A DNA stretch of 64,000 nucleotides from Roseospira navarrensis (GCF_009601025.1 NZ_WIVE01000009.1:1-64000), one strand, 5' to 3'. Counted from the stretch's first letter, positions 1-8,098 are shown. Numbers and translations are program-made. The notes: a model not told the origin generated them from the letters alone.

Positions 1-374
1 TAACCCCCCCCCCCCCCCATTCCCAATGGTTTGCCTAACCCCCTCCCCAACGGGGGATCCCGGGCTTCGCCCTGACCCCCCCCGGGGGGGGCCCGGGCCC
101 GGGCCCACCCCCCGGGCCCCCCCCCCCCCCGCGGCGGCGAGGCCGGGCGACGGGCCGAACGCGCACCATACGCAGGCCTTGGGGCCCTGGCAAGAGGGCA
201 ATCACGCGTGGCGTCGGGTCCGGGTCTGCGGGGCTCGCCCTCTCGGCGCCCCATTGATGACAGGGCGGGAACCTCGTTATGCTGTGGTGCAGCAAAACGG
301 GGCCCGGTCCGCAACAGAGGGCGGGCCGCGCCCCCCCCCCGTTCCCGCCGCCCGCACATCCCATGAGGTGACCG
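1..374. other. Homopolymer-rich edge without a recognisable gene
   Basis: This stretch holds long runs of C and G (a C run near 4-18, mixed C/G blocks at about 76-130, another C run near 330-340). No frame here resembles a protein, and the composition is unlike the coding DNA that follows. It may be a contig edge or a poorly resolved GC-rich intergenic region. The last 15 bases carry the ribosome-binding region of the next gene. Confidence 0.6.
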
Positions 375-986
375 ATGGCCGAGGCCCGCCCCCGCGTCTA
401 TCTCGCCGGCCCCGAGGTGTTCCACCCCGAGGCCCGCGCCCTGGGGGCCCGTAAGGCGGCGATCTGCGCGTCGGCGGGCCTGGAGGGCGTGTTTCCGCTG
501 GACGGCACGCCGACCGGGGAACCGGACCCGACCCATGAGGGCGGGCTGGCGATCGCCGCCCACTGTCTCGCGACCATGGATGCGTGCGACGCCCTGATCG
601 CCAACATGACCCCGTTCCGGGGTCCGAGTGCCGATGCCGGCACGGCCGTGGAGATGGGCTACATGCGCGGGCGCGGCCGGCCGGTGTTCGCCTACAGCAA
701 CACCGCGCTGCCGTACATCCAGCGCGTGGCGGTCGCCCTGGGGGGCGAACTGCCCCGGCGCGAGGACGGCACCCCGGTGGATCCGGAGGACATGGCCGTC
801 GAGCCCTTCGGCCTGGCGGACAACCTGATGCTGGACGGCGTGGTGACCGACTCGGGCGGCGCGGCGCGGGTGGTGGTGCGGGAGACCCAGTTCCTCGCCC
901 GCTGGACCGACATGACGGCGTTCGAGGCGGCGGTGCGGCGGGCGGCCCAGCACCTGCTGGGGGCCCTTAACACGAACGGCGGGTGA
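375..986 (+). CDS. Nucleoside 2-deoxyribosyltransferase family protein
   Basis: Expected to cleave or transfer the 2-deoxyribose (or ribose) of nucleosides or nucleotides in the cytoplasm, in nucleotide salvage or house-cleaning. The 203-residue protein opens with the family motif YLAGPEVF (residues 9-16), and the block around residues 72-98 (DALIANMTPFRGPSADAG followed by TAVEMGY) is the signature of the family, with Glu93 in the position of the catalytic nucleophile. The ATG at 375 follows a GAGGTG ribosome-binding site. It stands alone; the next gene faces it. Exact substrate (deoxynucleoside, nucleotide or a purine-specific variant) cannot be read from sequence. Confidence 0.85.
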   Translation: MAEARPRVYLAGPEVFHPEARALGARKAAICASAGLEGVFPLDGTPTGEPDPTHEGGLAIAAHCLATMDACDALIANMTPFRGPSADAGTAVEMGYMRGRGRPVFAYSNTALPYIQRVAVALGGELPRREDGTPVDPEDMAVEPFGLADNLMLDGVVTDSGGAARVVVRETQFLARWTDMTAFEAAVRRAAQHLLGALNTNGG

Positions 987-1070
987 GTCATCCTGGCCGG
1001 GCTGGCCACGGGCTACAACGCAACGGTTCTCGTCAGATGCCGCTGGTATAAGACCGCCGGCTGACCGGGA

Positions 1071-1319
1071 TCAGAAATCCGTGCAGCGGCCCTTCTGTTC
1101 CCAGTCGCGGTAGCGCGTCGGTTCCAGGCCCTTGGGGCCGCCCACCTCCACGGTGTCCGTCGGCGGGGCGCCGTCCTCCAGCGAGGCCCGCCGGATCGCG
1201 CGCTTGGCGTGGGCGACATCGCCCCTTGCCGGACCCGGCGGGGTCTCGGGCGTCAGCGGCAGCGGCAGCGAGTCGCCCCATCCGGCGGCGGGGTCCGGGC
1301 GGTTTCGGTCGGTCATCAA
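1071..1319 (-). CDS. SdhAF4-like protein (DUF1674), succinate dehydrogenase assembly
   Basis: An 82-residue protein whose C-terminus, EVGGPKGLEPTRYRDWEQKG followed by RCTDF, is the hallmark of DUF1674, the family of the succinate dehydrogenase assembly factor SDHAF4 that helps mature the flavinated SdhA subunit. The N-terminal half is proline-rich and probably disordered, as is usual. No signal peptide or membrane segment is visible, so the bacterial protein is likely cytoplasmic. It follows the methyltransferase gene on the same strand with an 86-bp gap that holds a possible degenerate copy of the dispersed repeat. Confidence 0.85.
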   Translation of the reverse strand: MMTDRNRPDPAAGWGDSLPLPLTPETPPGPARGDVAHAKRAIRRASLEDGAPPTDTVEVGGPKGLEPTRYRDWEQKGRCTDF

Positions 1320-1340
1320 GCGGAGCCTTTCGTTCTAAGC

Positions 1341-1396
1341 GGCGACGAAACGGCCGTATCGGTTTCATCGCCTCCGCATCAGGATCGGCACCCGAC
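1341..1396 (-). repeat. Possible degenerate copy of the dispersed three-hairpin repeat
   Basis: Read on the minus strand, the segment contains GCGGAGGCGATGAAACCG, followed by a CG-rich inverted half. This resembles the central part of the copy at 3901-3979 (GCGGAGGCGATGAACCGG). The first hairpin is missing and the match decays quickly, so this may be a decayed copy. Confidence 0.35.
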
Positions 1397-1405
1397 GGGG
1401 CGGAT

Positions 1406-2206
1406 TCAACCCCCCGAGTGGCCCCGCAGGACCGCATCCAGGGCGGCCCCGCCGCGCAGCACGGCCTCGGCCGCCGGGGTATGAGCGCCGTCCGGGCCAT
1501 GCAGCACAAGCCCGGGGTGCAGGGTCGCCGGGCCGCGCACACCCAGGCGCGCCCGCACGATCACCCGCCGGGCGGGGCGGGGCACGCCGTCCGCGCCGGG
1601 ACCGGGCCACAGCGGCAGCACCTCAACCGCGCCCGCCCGTCCGGTCAGGGCCGCCAGCAGCGCGTCCAGCCGGTCGGCGCGGTGGATGACCACCAGCCGG
1701 CCCTTTGGTCTCAGGCGGTCCAGGCAGGCGCCGATCCAGGCGGCGAGGGGAATGTCGGTGGCGTGCGCCGCCGCGCGCCCCGGGTCCGGGGGCCGTGTGC
1801 CGTCCTCCATGTAGGGCGGGTTGGTCAGCACGGCGTCGAAAGGGCGGGCCGTCACCGGGGTCGGCGGGGCCAGCAGGGTGCCCCGGACCATCTCCAGCCG
1901 CGCATCCCACCCGTTCAGCGCCGCCGAGCGCGCGGCCAGCGCGGCCGTCTCCGGGTCGGTCTCAAGCCCGGTCACGGCGACATCCGTCCCCGCCCGCGCC
2001 AGCAGGCAGAGCGCGGCCGCGCCGGTGCCCGCGCCCGCGTCCAGCACGCGCCGCACGGGACCGGGTCCGTCCAGGGGCACCGCCGCCGCCAGCAGCACCG
2101 GGTCCATGGCCACCCGGTAGCCCCGCGCCGGCTGCAACAGGCGCACCCGTCCGTCCAGCAGGCCGCACTCTTCCGGGGTGTCCGGCCGGTCGGGGGCGAG
2201 GCTCAC
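1406..2206 (-). CDS. tRNA1(Val) (adenine(37)-N6)-methyltransferase-like protein (TrmN6 family)
   Basis: A class I SAM-dependent methyltransferase of 266 residues. The SAM-binding motif I, VLDAGAGTGAAAL, lies at residues 54-66 and the N6-adenine methyltransferase motif NPPY at 129-132. The opening GLLDGRVRLLQPARGYR region is typical of the TrmN6/YfiC group that methylates A37 of tRNA1(Val). The GTG start at 2206 overlaps the stop of the upstream DUF2007 gene (GTGA) and gives a protein of family length; the open frame extends further upstream but only as antisense-like proline/glycine/arginine-rich sequence. The two genes are translationally coupled. Substrate assignment is by family resemblance. 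Confidence 0.8.
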   Translation of the reverse strand: MSLAPDRPDTPEECGLLDGRVRLLQPARGYRVAMDPVLLAAAVPLDGPGPVRRVLDAGAGTGAAALCLLARAGTDVAVTGLETDPETAALAARSAALNGWDARLEMVRGTLLAPPTPVTARPFDAVLTNPPYMEDGTRPPDPGRAAAHATDIPLAAWIGACLDRLRPKGRLVVIHRADRLDALLAALTGRAGAVEVLPLWPGPGADGVPRPARRVIVRARLGVRGPATLHPGLVLHGPDGAHTPAAEAVLRGGAALDAVLRGHSGG

Positions 2207-2436
2207 GGCTCGGGGTCCTCGCGGGCCTGCTCCAGGACCCAGCGGGCATGGGGCAGCCGGTCCGCCGGCACCCACACCCGGGCGCGGATGGCGCCCACCG
2301 CGCCGCCCAGGGCCGCGCTGGTGTGGCGGTCGGTCACGGTGGCCGCGATGTCCTCCTGGCGCAGGCAGGCCAGCAGCCAGGACAGAAACACCGGGTCTTC
2401 CACCACCGTCAGTTCCGCCAGTGCGTCCATCGTCAA
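2203..2436 (-). CDS. DUF2007 domain protein
   Basis: A 77-residue protein with the DUF2007 pattern: an N-terminal strand-helix (EDPVFLSWLLACLRQEDIAA) followed by a central variable loop and a C-terminal RVWVPADRLPHARWVLEQ helix. The family is a small ferredoxin-like fold of unknown function, sometimes called a putative signal-transducing protein. It is the first gene of a two-gene unit with the tRNA methyltransferase, whose start overlaps its stop, a pairing common in alphaproteobacteria. Cytoplasmic; no membrane segments. Confidence 0.8.
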   Translation of the reverse strand: MTMDALAELTVVEDPVFLSWLLACLRQEDIAATVTDRHTSAALGGAVGAIRARVWVPADRLPHARWVLEQAREDPEP

Positions 2437-2736
2437 TCGGCTCCCGGCTTTTCACATGAATTCGGAGATGACCCGGACGGATCCGTTTCATCGTCTTCGC
2501 CGCCTCGCGGCGCCGGCCCGGTCGGGCCGGTCACACAGTCATCATCGCGACGGCCCGCCAACCCGGTGCGGCGGCCGCGTGCGTCGGGGACGCCATGACC
2601 CTTGACCCCGATTGAAGCGCGCACCTATGCTCCGGTCGCCCGCACCGGGGCGTCAAGTCCCGCGTGCCCGTTGGGCCTGTCCGGCCCGCCGCGCCGGGCC
2701 CCGGTTCGCCCCGGGCCGCGCGGCCCCCTCTGATCC
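2437..2736. other. Divergent intergenic region with a repeat copy
   Basis: This 300-bp gap separates the divergently transcribed DUF2007 and polyprenyl synthase genes. Its left end is filled by a copy of the dispersed repeat. I see no convincing coding frame and no clear promoter elements in the rest. Confidence 0.5.
2461..2531 (-). repeat. Dispersed three-hairpin repeat, copy B
   Basis: On the minus strand this copy begins with the same CCGGCCC...GGGCCGG hairpin, continues with the CGCCGC-GAG-GCGGCG hairpin and ends in a GATGA...TCATC stem. Apart from a few substitutions it follows the copy at 3901-3979 throughout. It lies directly upstream of the DUF2007 start, so it is within a 5' region rather than behind a gene. 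Confidence 0.8.
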
Positions 2737-3798
2737 TTGCCCCTGGTCGCCACAGTGAACGCCTCGACACAGTCCACGCCACCCGACGCTTCTCCCGAGG
2801 ACGGCCGCAAGGTCGCCTTCGATGCCCTGATGGATCTGGTCGGGGAGGACCTGAAGCAGGTCAACCAGACCATCCTGGACCGCATGCACAGCCCGATCGC
2901 GCTGATTCCCCAGCTCGCCGGGCATATCATCGCGGCCGGCGGCAAGCGTCTGCGCCCGCTGCTGACCCTGGCGGCGGCCAAGCTGGTCGGCTACGAGGGC
3001 GACCGGCATATTACGCTGGCCGCCTGCATCGAGTTCCTGCACACCGCCACCCTGCTGCATGACGATGTCGTGGACGAAAGCGACAAGCGGCGCGGGCGCG
3101 ATACGGCGAATGCCATCTGGGGCAACAAGCCGAGCGTGCTGGTGGGGGACTTCCTGTTCGCGCGCTCGTTCGAACTGATGGTGCAGGACGGCTCGCTGGA
3201 GGTCATGGGCATCCTGTCCCGGGCGTCGGCGGTGATCTCGGAGGGCGAGATCCACCAGTTGTTGACCGCCAACAACATCGAGACGACGGAAACCGACTAT
3301 CTGGACGTGGTCGGCGCCAAGACCGCCGCCCTGTTCGCGGCCGCCACCCGCATCGGCGGTGTCGCCGCCGGCCGGCCGGTGGCGGAACTGGACGCGCTGG
3401 AAGCCTACGGCCGCAACCTGGGCATCGCGTTCCAGATCGCCGACGACTTCCTGGACTATTCGGCGCGCGAGGCCGAACTGGGCAAGTCCATCGGCGACGA
3501 CTTCCGCGACGGCAAACTGACCCTGCCGGTCATCCACGCCATCGCCCAGGCGGACGACGAGGAGCGGGCGTTCTGGGCGCGCTGCCTGGAAGAGCAGGAC
3601 TTCAGCGATCCGGAGGCCGAGGCCGATCTGGCCCACGCCATGACCCTGCTGGCCCGGCACGACGCCCTGAAGGTGACGGTGGCCCGGGCGCATGAATACG
3701 CCGAGGCGGCGCGCCGGTCGCTCGACATGTTCCCGGACAGCCGCGTGAAGACCATCCTGAACGAGGTCGCCGACTTCAGCGTGGCCCGCGCGTACTGA
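2737..3798 (+). CDS. ispB: Polyprenyl diphosphate synthase (octaprenyl/decaprenyl type, IspB-like)
   Basis: A trans-prenyltransferase that extends farnesyl diphosphate with isopentenyl diphosphate to make the side chain of ubiquinone. Both aspartate-rich motifs are present: the first, DDVVDE, at residues 109-114 and the second, DDFLD, at 236-240, together with GGKRLRP (68-74) and the KS-(I)GDD region after the second motif. The length (353) fits long-chain synthases. The frame opens with TTG at 2737; GTG at 2755 is an equally plausible start because neither has a clear ribosome-binding site and the first 25 residues are not conserved. Product chain length cannot be determined by eye. Confidence 0.88.
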   Translation: MPLVATVNASTQSTPPDASPEDGRKVAFDALMDLVGEDLKQVNQTILDRMHSPIALIPQLAGHIIAAGGKRLRPLLTLAAAKLVGYEGDRHITLAACIEFLHTATLLHDDVVDESDKRRGRDTANAIWGNKPSVLVGDFLFARSFELMVQDGSLEVMGILSRASAVISEGEIHQLLTANNIETTETDYLDVVGAKTAALFAAATRIGGVAAGRPVAELDALEAYGRNLGIAFQIADDFLDYSAREAELGKSIGDDFRDGKLTLPVIHAIAQADDEERAFWARCLEEQDFSDPEAEADLAHAMTLLARHDALKVTVARAHEYAEAARRSLDMFPDSRVKTILNEVADFSVARAY

Positions 3799-3900
3799 TC
3801 CCGATGGGCGGCGGCCGTGCCGAAAACCACCGTGCCAAGCCGCGCCGCCCCCTTTGCCTGACACCGGCCGACGTAAAGGTTCACCTTTTTTGTCGGCCGG

Positions 3901-3979
3901 CCGGCCCGACAGGGCCGGCGCCGCGAAGCGGCGGAGGCGATGAACCGGACGAGTCCGGCTCATCGCCGATCAGTATGAC
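3901..3979 (+). repeat. Dispersed three-hairpin repeat, copy A
   Basis: This is the clearest copy. Three stems follow one another: CCGGCCC/GGGCCGG (3901-3907 with 3912-3918), CGCCGC/GCGGCG (3919-3924 with 3928-3933) and a 12-bp stem with one mismatch (3939-3950 with 3953-3964), then GATCAGTATGA. It sits between the convergent ends of the polyprenyl synthase gene and the small gene at 4000-4263, so transcripts from either side would fold here. Confidence 0.85.
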
Positions 3980-3999
3980 GCCCTGTTCGGCGACCGGCA

Positions 4000-4263
4000 T
4001 CAATCGCGGAACAGTCCCGCGTAGCTGCGCGCGACGGTTTCCCAGCGGGTGGCGCTCACCTTTTCGGCCCGGCTGGCGGATCCGGGCGGAAAGCGCGCGG
4101 TCAACGCCTCCAGGAAGGCGTCGGCGGCGGCTTCGGGCACGGTGCCGGTCAGGTCTTCCGCCGCGCGCAGGGCGTCGGCCGCCTCGTGATCCCTCACCAC
4201 GCGGTAGCGTTCCGGGAAGGTGCCTGTGGTCTCGTTGAAAACGAACAGGTAGCAGGGCATCAC
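4000..4263 (-). CDS. Hypothetical protein, third gene of the Sel1 cluster
   Basis: An 87-residue protein I do not recognise. It begins with a hydrophobic strand (YLFVFNETTGTF) and then has charged helices (DHEAADALRAAEDLTGTVPE). No signal peptide or long membrane segment is visible, so it is probably cytoplasmic. The upstream gene's stop overlaps the start region (GTG at 4263 or ATG at 4260, the latter giving a TGATG junction), so it is translated as part of the same operon as the membrane protein and the Sel1 protein. Codon use is like its neighbours. Confidence 0.6.
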   Translation of the reverse strand: MMPCYLFVFNETTGTFPERYRVVRDHEAADALRAAEDLTGTVPEAAADAFLEALTARFPPGSASRAEKVSATRWETVARSYAGLFRD

Positions 4264-4952
4264 GGGCTCTCCGGGGCGGGCTGGTGGCGACCCTCGGCGT
4301 GGCTTTCGGCCAGCCAGACGAAGAAGTCGCGGTCAAAGGCGCTGCTGAAGGCATCACCGACGTCGATGTCGGTGGGGGGGGCGTAGCTCAGGTCCACGTC
4401 CAGCGAGTCCCCGCGCCACAGACGGAACACGGACCGCCGCCGCCCCGGCGTCACCGTGCAGCGCACGGAGTCGTCCAGGGGGATCCGCCGGTCATCCAGG
4501 AAGAAGACCGGCCCCTGCGCCGTGTCGAACATCCCGGCGAACCCGCCCGGGACGGACACGTAATAGCCCCGATCCAGGCGCGGCGCTTGGCTGCGATCCG
4601 TTTCAGCGCCGCCGGGGCCCGTGCGCGGCAGGCGCAGCACACGGGCGTGCACATCGTGGTGGGGCAGCCACAGGGTCTCCGGGGCGCTGACCGGGGGGGC
4701 GGCAAGTGTCGGCGGGGCCGCCGGATGCGGGGCGACGAGCCGCACCACCGCCAGGATCGCGGCCATCTGGGCGACCATCAGGCCCACCATGGCGACCACC
4801 ATCAATCCGGAATAGCGCAGGCCGACCGCCCGGTGCCAGTCCGCCAGGACGTCGAAGGGAAACGTCTCGGTCGCGAACAGGATCAGGTTGACCGGCGCCA
4901 GCACCGCGACAAGACCGATCAGCCAGCGGCGGCGCACGGGCCGCGCCGTCAT
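4260..4952 (-). CDS. Hypothetical membrane protein with two N-terminal membrane segments
   Basis: A 230-residue protein of unknown family. Residues about 9-28 and 46-72 are strongly hydrophobic, giving a two-helix membrane anchor; the remaining 150 residues are a soluble, beta-rich domain with several Arg/Asp pairs (for example RRIPLDDSVRC). The ATG at 4952 begins 1 bp after the stop of the Sel1 gene and its own stop overlaps the next start, so the three genes form one operon. A longer frame upstream is discarded because it overlaps the Sel1 gene. The domain probably faces the periplasm or cytoplasm depending on anchor orientation, which I cannot settle. Confidence 0.65.
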   Translation of the reverse strand: MTARPVRRRWLIGLVAVLAPVNLILFATETFPFDVLADWHRAVGLRYSGLMVVAMVGLMVAQMAAILAVVRLVAPHPAAPPTLAAPPVSAPETLWLPHHDVHARVLRLPRTGPGGAETDRSQAPRLDRGYYVSVPGGFAGMFDTAQGPVFFLDDRRIPLDDSVRCTVTPGRRRSVFRLWRGDSLDVDLSYAPPTDIDVGDAFSSAFDRDFFVWLAESHAEGRHQPAPESP

Positions 4953-4953
4953 G

Positions 4954-5712
4954 TCAGGGCGACCCGGTCGCGGGGGGCGCGGCCAGCCGCGCCCGGGCCT
5001 CGGAAAGCGCGGCCGGGGACATACGCCGTTCCAGCGCGTCCAGCGGGCCGCGTGCCGGCGTGTGGCCCTGCGCCAGCGCCCGCCGGAGCCACACATACGC
5101 CTCGATGGCGTCGTGCGGCTGCCCGGTGCCTTCCAGATGGAGCAGGCCCAGGTTCACCTGGGCCTTCAGGAACCCCTGCTCGGCCGCGCGCCGGTACCAC
5201 ACACGGGCGGCCTCTCGGTCGAGGGCCACGCCCTCGCCGATCTCATGCATGCGGGCGAGGTTGAACTGGGCGCGGGCCACACCCTGTTTGGCGGCGGCCC
5301 GGTACCACCGCGCGGCTGCGGTCCGGTCCCGGGGAACGCCGTCGCCGCCGTCGTGCAGCAGGGCGAGATTGAACTGGGCCTGGGCGTCGCCCTGCTCGGC
5401 GGCGCGGCGGTACCAGCGGGCGGCGGCGGCGTCATCCTCCGGCACGCCCACGCCGCTGTCGTACATGACCCCCAGATTGAACTGCGCCTGGACGCTGCCG
5501 GACTCGGCGGCCTGCTCGAACAACCGGGCGGCCTCGGCGTGGCGGCCTTGCTGATACAGGGTGATGGCCTCGCGCAGGGGGGAGTCCGCGTGGGCCGCAG
5601 GGGGGGCCGCGTGAGTCCCGGCGATCAGGCCGAGCCCGACCATCAAAGCGGCGAACGGGCGTCGCCGTGGCAGGGGCCAAGGGGTCTTGGGTCTCCCAAG
5701 CCGTCCGATCAT
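4954..5712 (-). CDS. Sel1-repeat (TPR-like) secreted protein
   Basis: A 252-residue protein with an N-terminal export signal (basic start, hydrophobic stretch about 20-36, AHA-D region near 41-44) followed by at least four Sel1-like repeats of about 36 residues, each with the pattern AQFNLGxxxxxGxGVPxDxxxAxxWYRRAAEQG. Such solenoids act as scaffolds for protein-protein contacts, commonly in the periplasm or membrane. It is the first gene of an operon with an anchored membrane protein and a small cytoplasmic protein, which suggests an envelope complex of unknown purpose. Confidence 0.8.
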   Translation of the reverse strand: MIGRLGRPKTPWPLPRRRPFAALMVGLGLIAGTHAAPPAAHADSPLREAITLYQQGRHAEAARLFEQAAESGSVQAQFNLGVMYDSGVGVPEDDAAAARWYRRAAEQGDAQAQFNLALLHDGGDGVPRDRTAAARWYRAAAKQGVARAQFNLARMHEIGEGVALDREAARVWYRRAAEQGFLKAQVNLGLLHLEGTGQPHDAIEAYVWLRRALAQGHTPARGPLDALERRMSPAALSEARARLAAPPATGSP

Positions 5713-5845
5713 CGAAAGGGCTCCTGGTTCCGTGCAGTGACAAGAGGCATCCTATCCCACCCCGCCCGCACGGGAAAACCAGGATGCCGCCGCCGTCCGT
5801 ACACCGACCCCGTGCCGTTCTCACGGCACCCGCCCGACCCGCGAG

Positions 5846-7423
5846 ATGACCCGCCCCATGACCGACTCTGCCGAAACGCCCGCGACCGGCCGCCTGATCC
5901 TGGTGTTGGGCGACCAGCTTTCCCCCGCCGCCGCGGCCTTGCGCGACGGTGATCCCGCCCGCGACCGCGTGCTGATGGCGGAGGTGATGGGCGAGGCCAC
6001 CTATGTCCGCCATCACAAAAAGAAGATCGCCTTCGTCTTTTCCGCCATGCGGCATTTCGCGGCCGAACTGGCGGCGGCGGGATGGGCCGTGGACTACGTC
6101 CCGCTGGATGATCCGGACAGCACGGGCACGCTTGCCGGAGAGGTCGCGCGCGCCCTGGACCGTCACCCGTGCGACCGGGTGGTGGTCACGGAACCGGGCG
6201 AATGGCGGGTGCTGGCCGACCTGGCCGCGCTGAGAAATCGTCTGCCCGTGCCCCTGGACCTCTGGGAGGATGACCGATTTCTCTGTCCCCGGGCCGACTT
6301 CGCGCATTGGGCCGCCGGACGCCGCCAGATGCGGATGGAGCACTTCTATCAGGACATGCGCCGCCGCACCGGCCTGTTGATGGACGGCGCGGCCCCCGCC
6401 GGCGGGCGCTGGAACTACGATAGCGAGAACCGCAAGCCGCCCAGGGCGGGGGTGTCCGCGCCCGGCCCGGCGCGGTTTCCGGTGGACGCCACCACACGGG
6501 CGGTGCTCGACCTCGTGGCCGCCCGCTTCCCGGACCACGTCGGCGACCTGGAGCCGTTCCGGTTCGGTGTGACCCGCGCGCAGGCCGAAGAGGCATTCGA
6601 CCACTTTGTCGAAACCGGCCTGGCCCGCTTCGGCGCCTATCAGGACGCTATGGTGCGGGACGAGCCGTTCCTGTTCCACGCCGTGATCGCGCAGTATCTC
6701 AACGTCGGGCTGCTCGATCCGATGGCCGTGTGCCGCCGGGTCGAGGCCGCGTGGCGCGCCGGCGCCGTGCCCCTGAACGCCGCCGAGGGGTTCATCCGCC
6801 AGATCATCGGCTGGCGGGAGTACGTGCGCGGGATCTACTGGCTGACCATGCCCGGCTACATCGAGCGCAACCACCTGGGCCACACTGCGCCGCTGCCCGC
6901 GTTCTACTGGACCGGCGAGACCGACATGGCCTGCCTGCGCGCCTGCATCACCCAGACGCTGCGGGAGGCCTATGCCCACCACATCCAGCGTCTGATGGTC
7001 ACGGGCAACTTCGCCATGCTGGCGGGCGTCGATCCCAAGGCGGTGCATGACTGGTATCTGGCGGTGTACGCCGATGCCTACGAGTGGGTGGAACTGCCGA
7101 ACACGCTCGGCATGAGCCAGTTCGCGGACGGCGGGCTGCTCGGCTCCAAGCCCTACGCGGCCGGCGGCAACTACATCAACCGCATGTCGGACTATTGCAG
7201 CGGGTGCCGGTACAAGGTGAAGGACAAGACGGGACCCGACGCCTGCCCGTTCAATGTCCTGTACTGGGATTTCCTGGCCCGGCACCGCGATGCGCTCGGC
7301 CGCAATCCCCGGCTGGGGCCGGTGTACCGGACCTGGGACCGGATGGACGAGGACCACCGGCAGGCCGTGCGCCGGGATGCGGGGGTGTTCCTGGAGCGAT
7401 TGCACGGGCCGAAGCGGTGCTGA
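5846..7423 (+). CDS. Iron-sulfur bacterial cryptochrome/photolyase, (6-4) photolyase type (FeS-BCP, PhrB-like)
   Basis: A 525-residue flavoprotein of the deoxyribodipyrimidine photolyase-related group that repairs pyrimidine (6-4) photoproducts using blue light. Four cysteines match the [4Fe-4S] cluster ligands of the family: Cys363, Cys451, Cys454 and Cys467, with the same spacing (88, 3, 13) as in the Agrobacterium PhrB protein. The regions GNFAMLAG, NTLGMSQFADGG and KPYAAGGNYINRMSDYC are typical. The start at 5846 (MTRPMTD) has an in-frame alternative ATG four codons later. It stands between opposing genes. Family members differ between repair and light signalling, so a sensor role is possible. 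Confidence 0.85.
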   Translation: MTRPMTDSAETPATGRLILVLGDQLSPAAAALRDGDPARDRVLMAEVMGEATYVRHHKKKIAFVFSAMRHFAAELAAAGWAVDYVPLDDPDSTGTLAGEVARALDRHPCDRVVVTEPGEWRVLADLAALRNRLPVPLDLWEDDRFLCPRADFAHWAAGRRQMRMEHFYQDMRRRTGLLMDGAAPAGGRWNYDSENRKPPRAGVSAPGPARFPVDATTRAVLDLVAARFPDHVGDLEPFRFGVTRAQAEEAFDHFVETGLARFGAYQDAMVRDEPFLFHAVIAQYLNVGLLDPMAVCRRVEAAWRAGAVPLNAAEGFIRQIIGWREYVRGIYWLTMPGYIERNHLGHTAPLPAFYWTGETDMACLRACITQTLREAYAHHIQRLMVTGNFAMLAGVDPKAVHDWYLAVYADAYEWVELPNTLGMSQFADGGLLGSKPYAAGGNYINRMSDYCSGCRYKVKDKTGPDACPFNVLYWDFLARHRDALGRNPRLGPVYRTWDRMDEDHRQAVRRDAGVFLERLHGPKRC

Positions 7424-7433
7424 CCCGTGCCGG

Positions 7434-7892
7434 TCACTCCGGCAGGAACAGGCGCTGGGGCAGGCCGTAGGCGTCGCGCCAGCCGACCCAATGCACGTCC
7501 GTGGGGCCGATGACGTGGTCCACGAGACGCCAGCCGTCGGGGGTGCGCGCGACCAGCCCCATGACCACGTCGCTCATGGCATCGGCGCGCCAAGCCTCGG
7601 CGTACGGGGTGCGGGTCCAGTCCACCGCCCGGCCGCCGGGGCGCTGCGGCGTGCCCTGGAAGAAGGCCCAACGGCCATCGGTGCGCAGCACGTTCACCAC
7701 GAACAGGACCCGACCGCCGAGGGCGGCCTCCACGGCCGGCCGCAGGGCATTCAGGATGGCCTTGCGGTCTGGGTCGCCCACCTGCGGGGTCCGGATGGCA
7801 TCGCGGGCGTGGCCGGGGGGCGCGGCGGCGAGCGCCAGGAGCACGGGAACCAGCGGCAGGGCGAGGCGGGCACGGGCAGGAACGCGGGGCAT
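7434..7892 (-). CDS. Hypothetical exported protein
   Basis: A 152-residue protein that begins with a clear signal peptide (basic start, hydrophobic core LPLVPVLLALAAAPPGHA, probable cleavage after GHA around residue 29). The mature part is small and has no motif I can assign; it contains RTDGRWAFFQG and DVVMGLVARTPDGW segments suggestive of an alpha+beta fold of the NTF2-like or SnoaL-like kind, but this is only an impression. The ATG at 7892 is preceded by GGAGA at good spacing. The open frame runs far upstream through antisense sequence, which is discarded. Confidence 0.6.
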   Translation of the reverse strand: MPRVPARARLALPLVPVLLALAAAPPGHARDAIRTPQVGDPDRKAILNALRPAVEAALGGRVLFVVNVLRTDGRWAFFQGTPQRPGGRAVDWTRTPYAEAWRADAMSDVVMGLVARTPDGWRLVDHVIGPTDVHWVGWRDAYGLPQRLFLPE

Positions 7893-8017
7893 CGGGGTGT
7901 CTCCGGAGGGGAAAAGAACCAGACACCCCCAGTCTGCCTCGGGGGATCGGGTCATGTCCCGCCCTTTCCCGCACGGTTTTTCCAACGGCATCTGACGATG
8001 CTTGGTGTAGCCCGTGG

Positions 8018-8087
8018 CCGGCCCGCTCCCCCACCCGGCCACCCAATACGAGGATCCTGTGGGTGGCCGGGTGGGGGAGCGGGCCGG
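8018..8087. repeat. Perfect 28-bp inverted repeat
   Basis: The arms 8018-8045 and 8060-8087 are exact reverse complements with a 14-base loop whose centre, AGGATCCT, is itself palindromic. It lies just beyond the stop of pyridoxal kinase and between two minus-strand genes. Neither side carries a T-run, so it is not a standard intrinsic terminator, although an RNA hairpin of this strength could protect the 3' end of the upstream transcript. Confidence 0.9.
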
Positions 8088-8098
8088 TGCCGCTGGTC

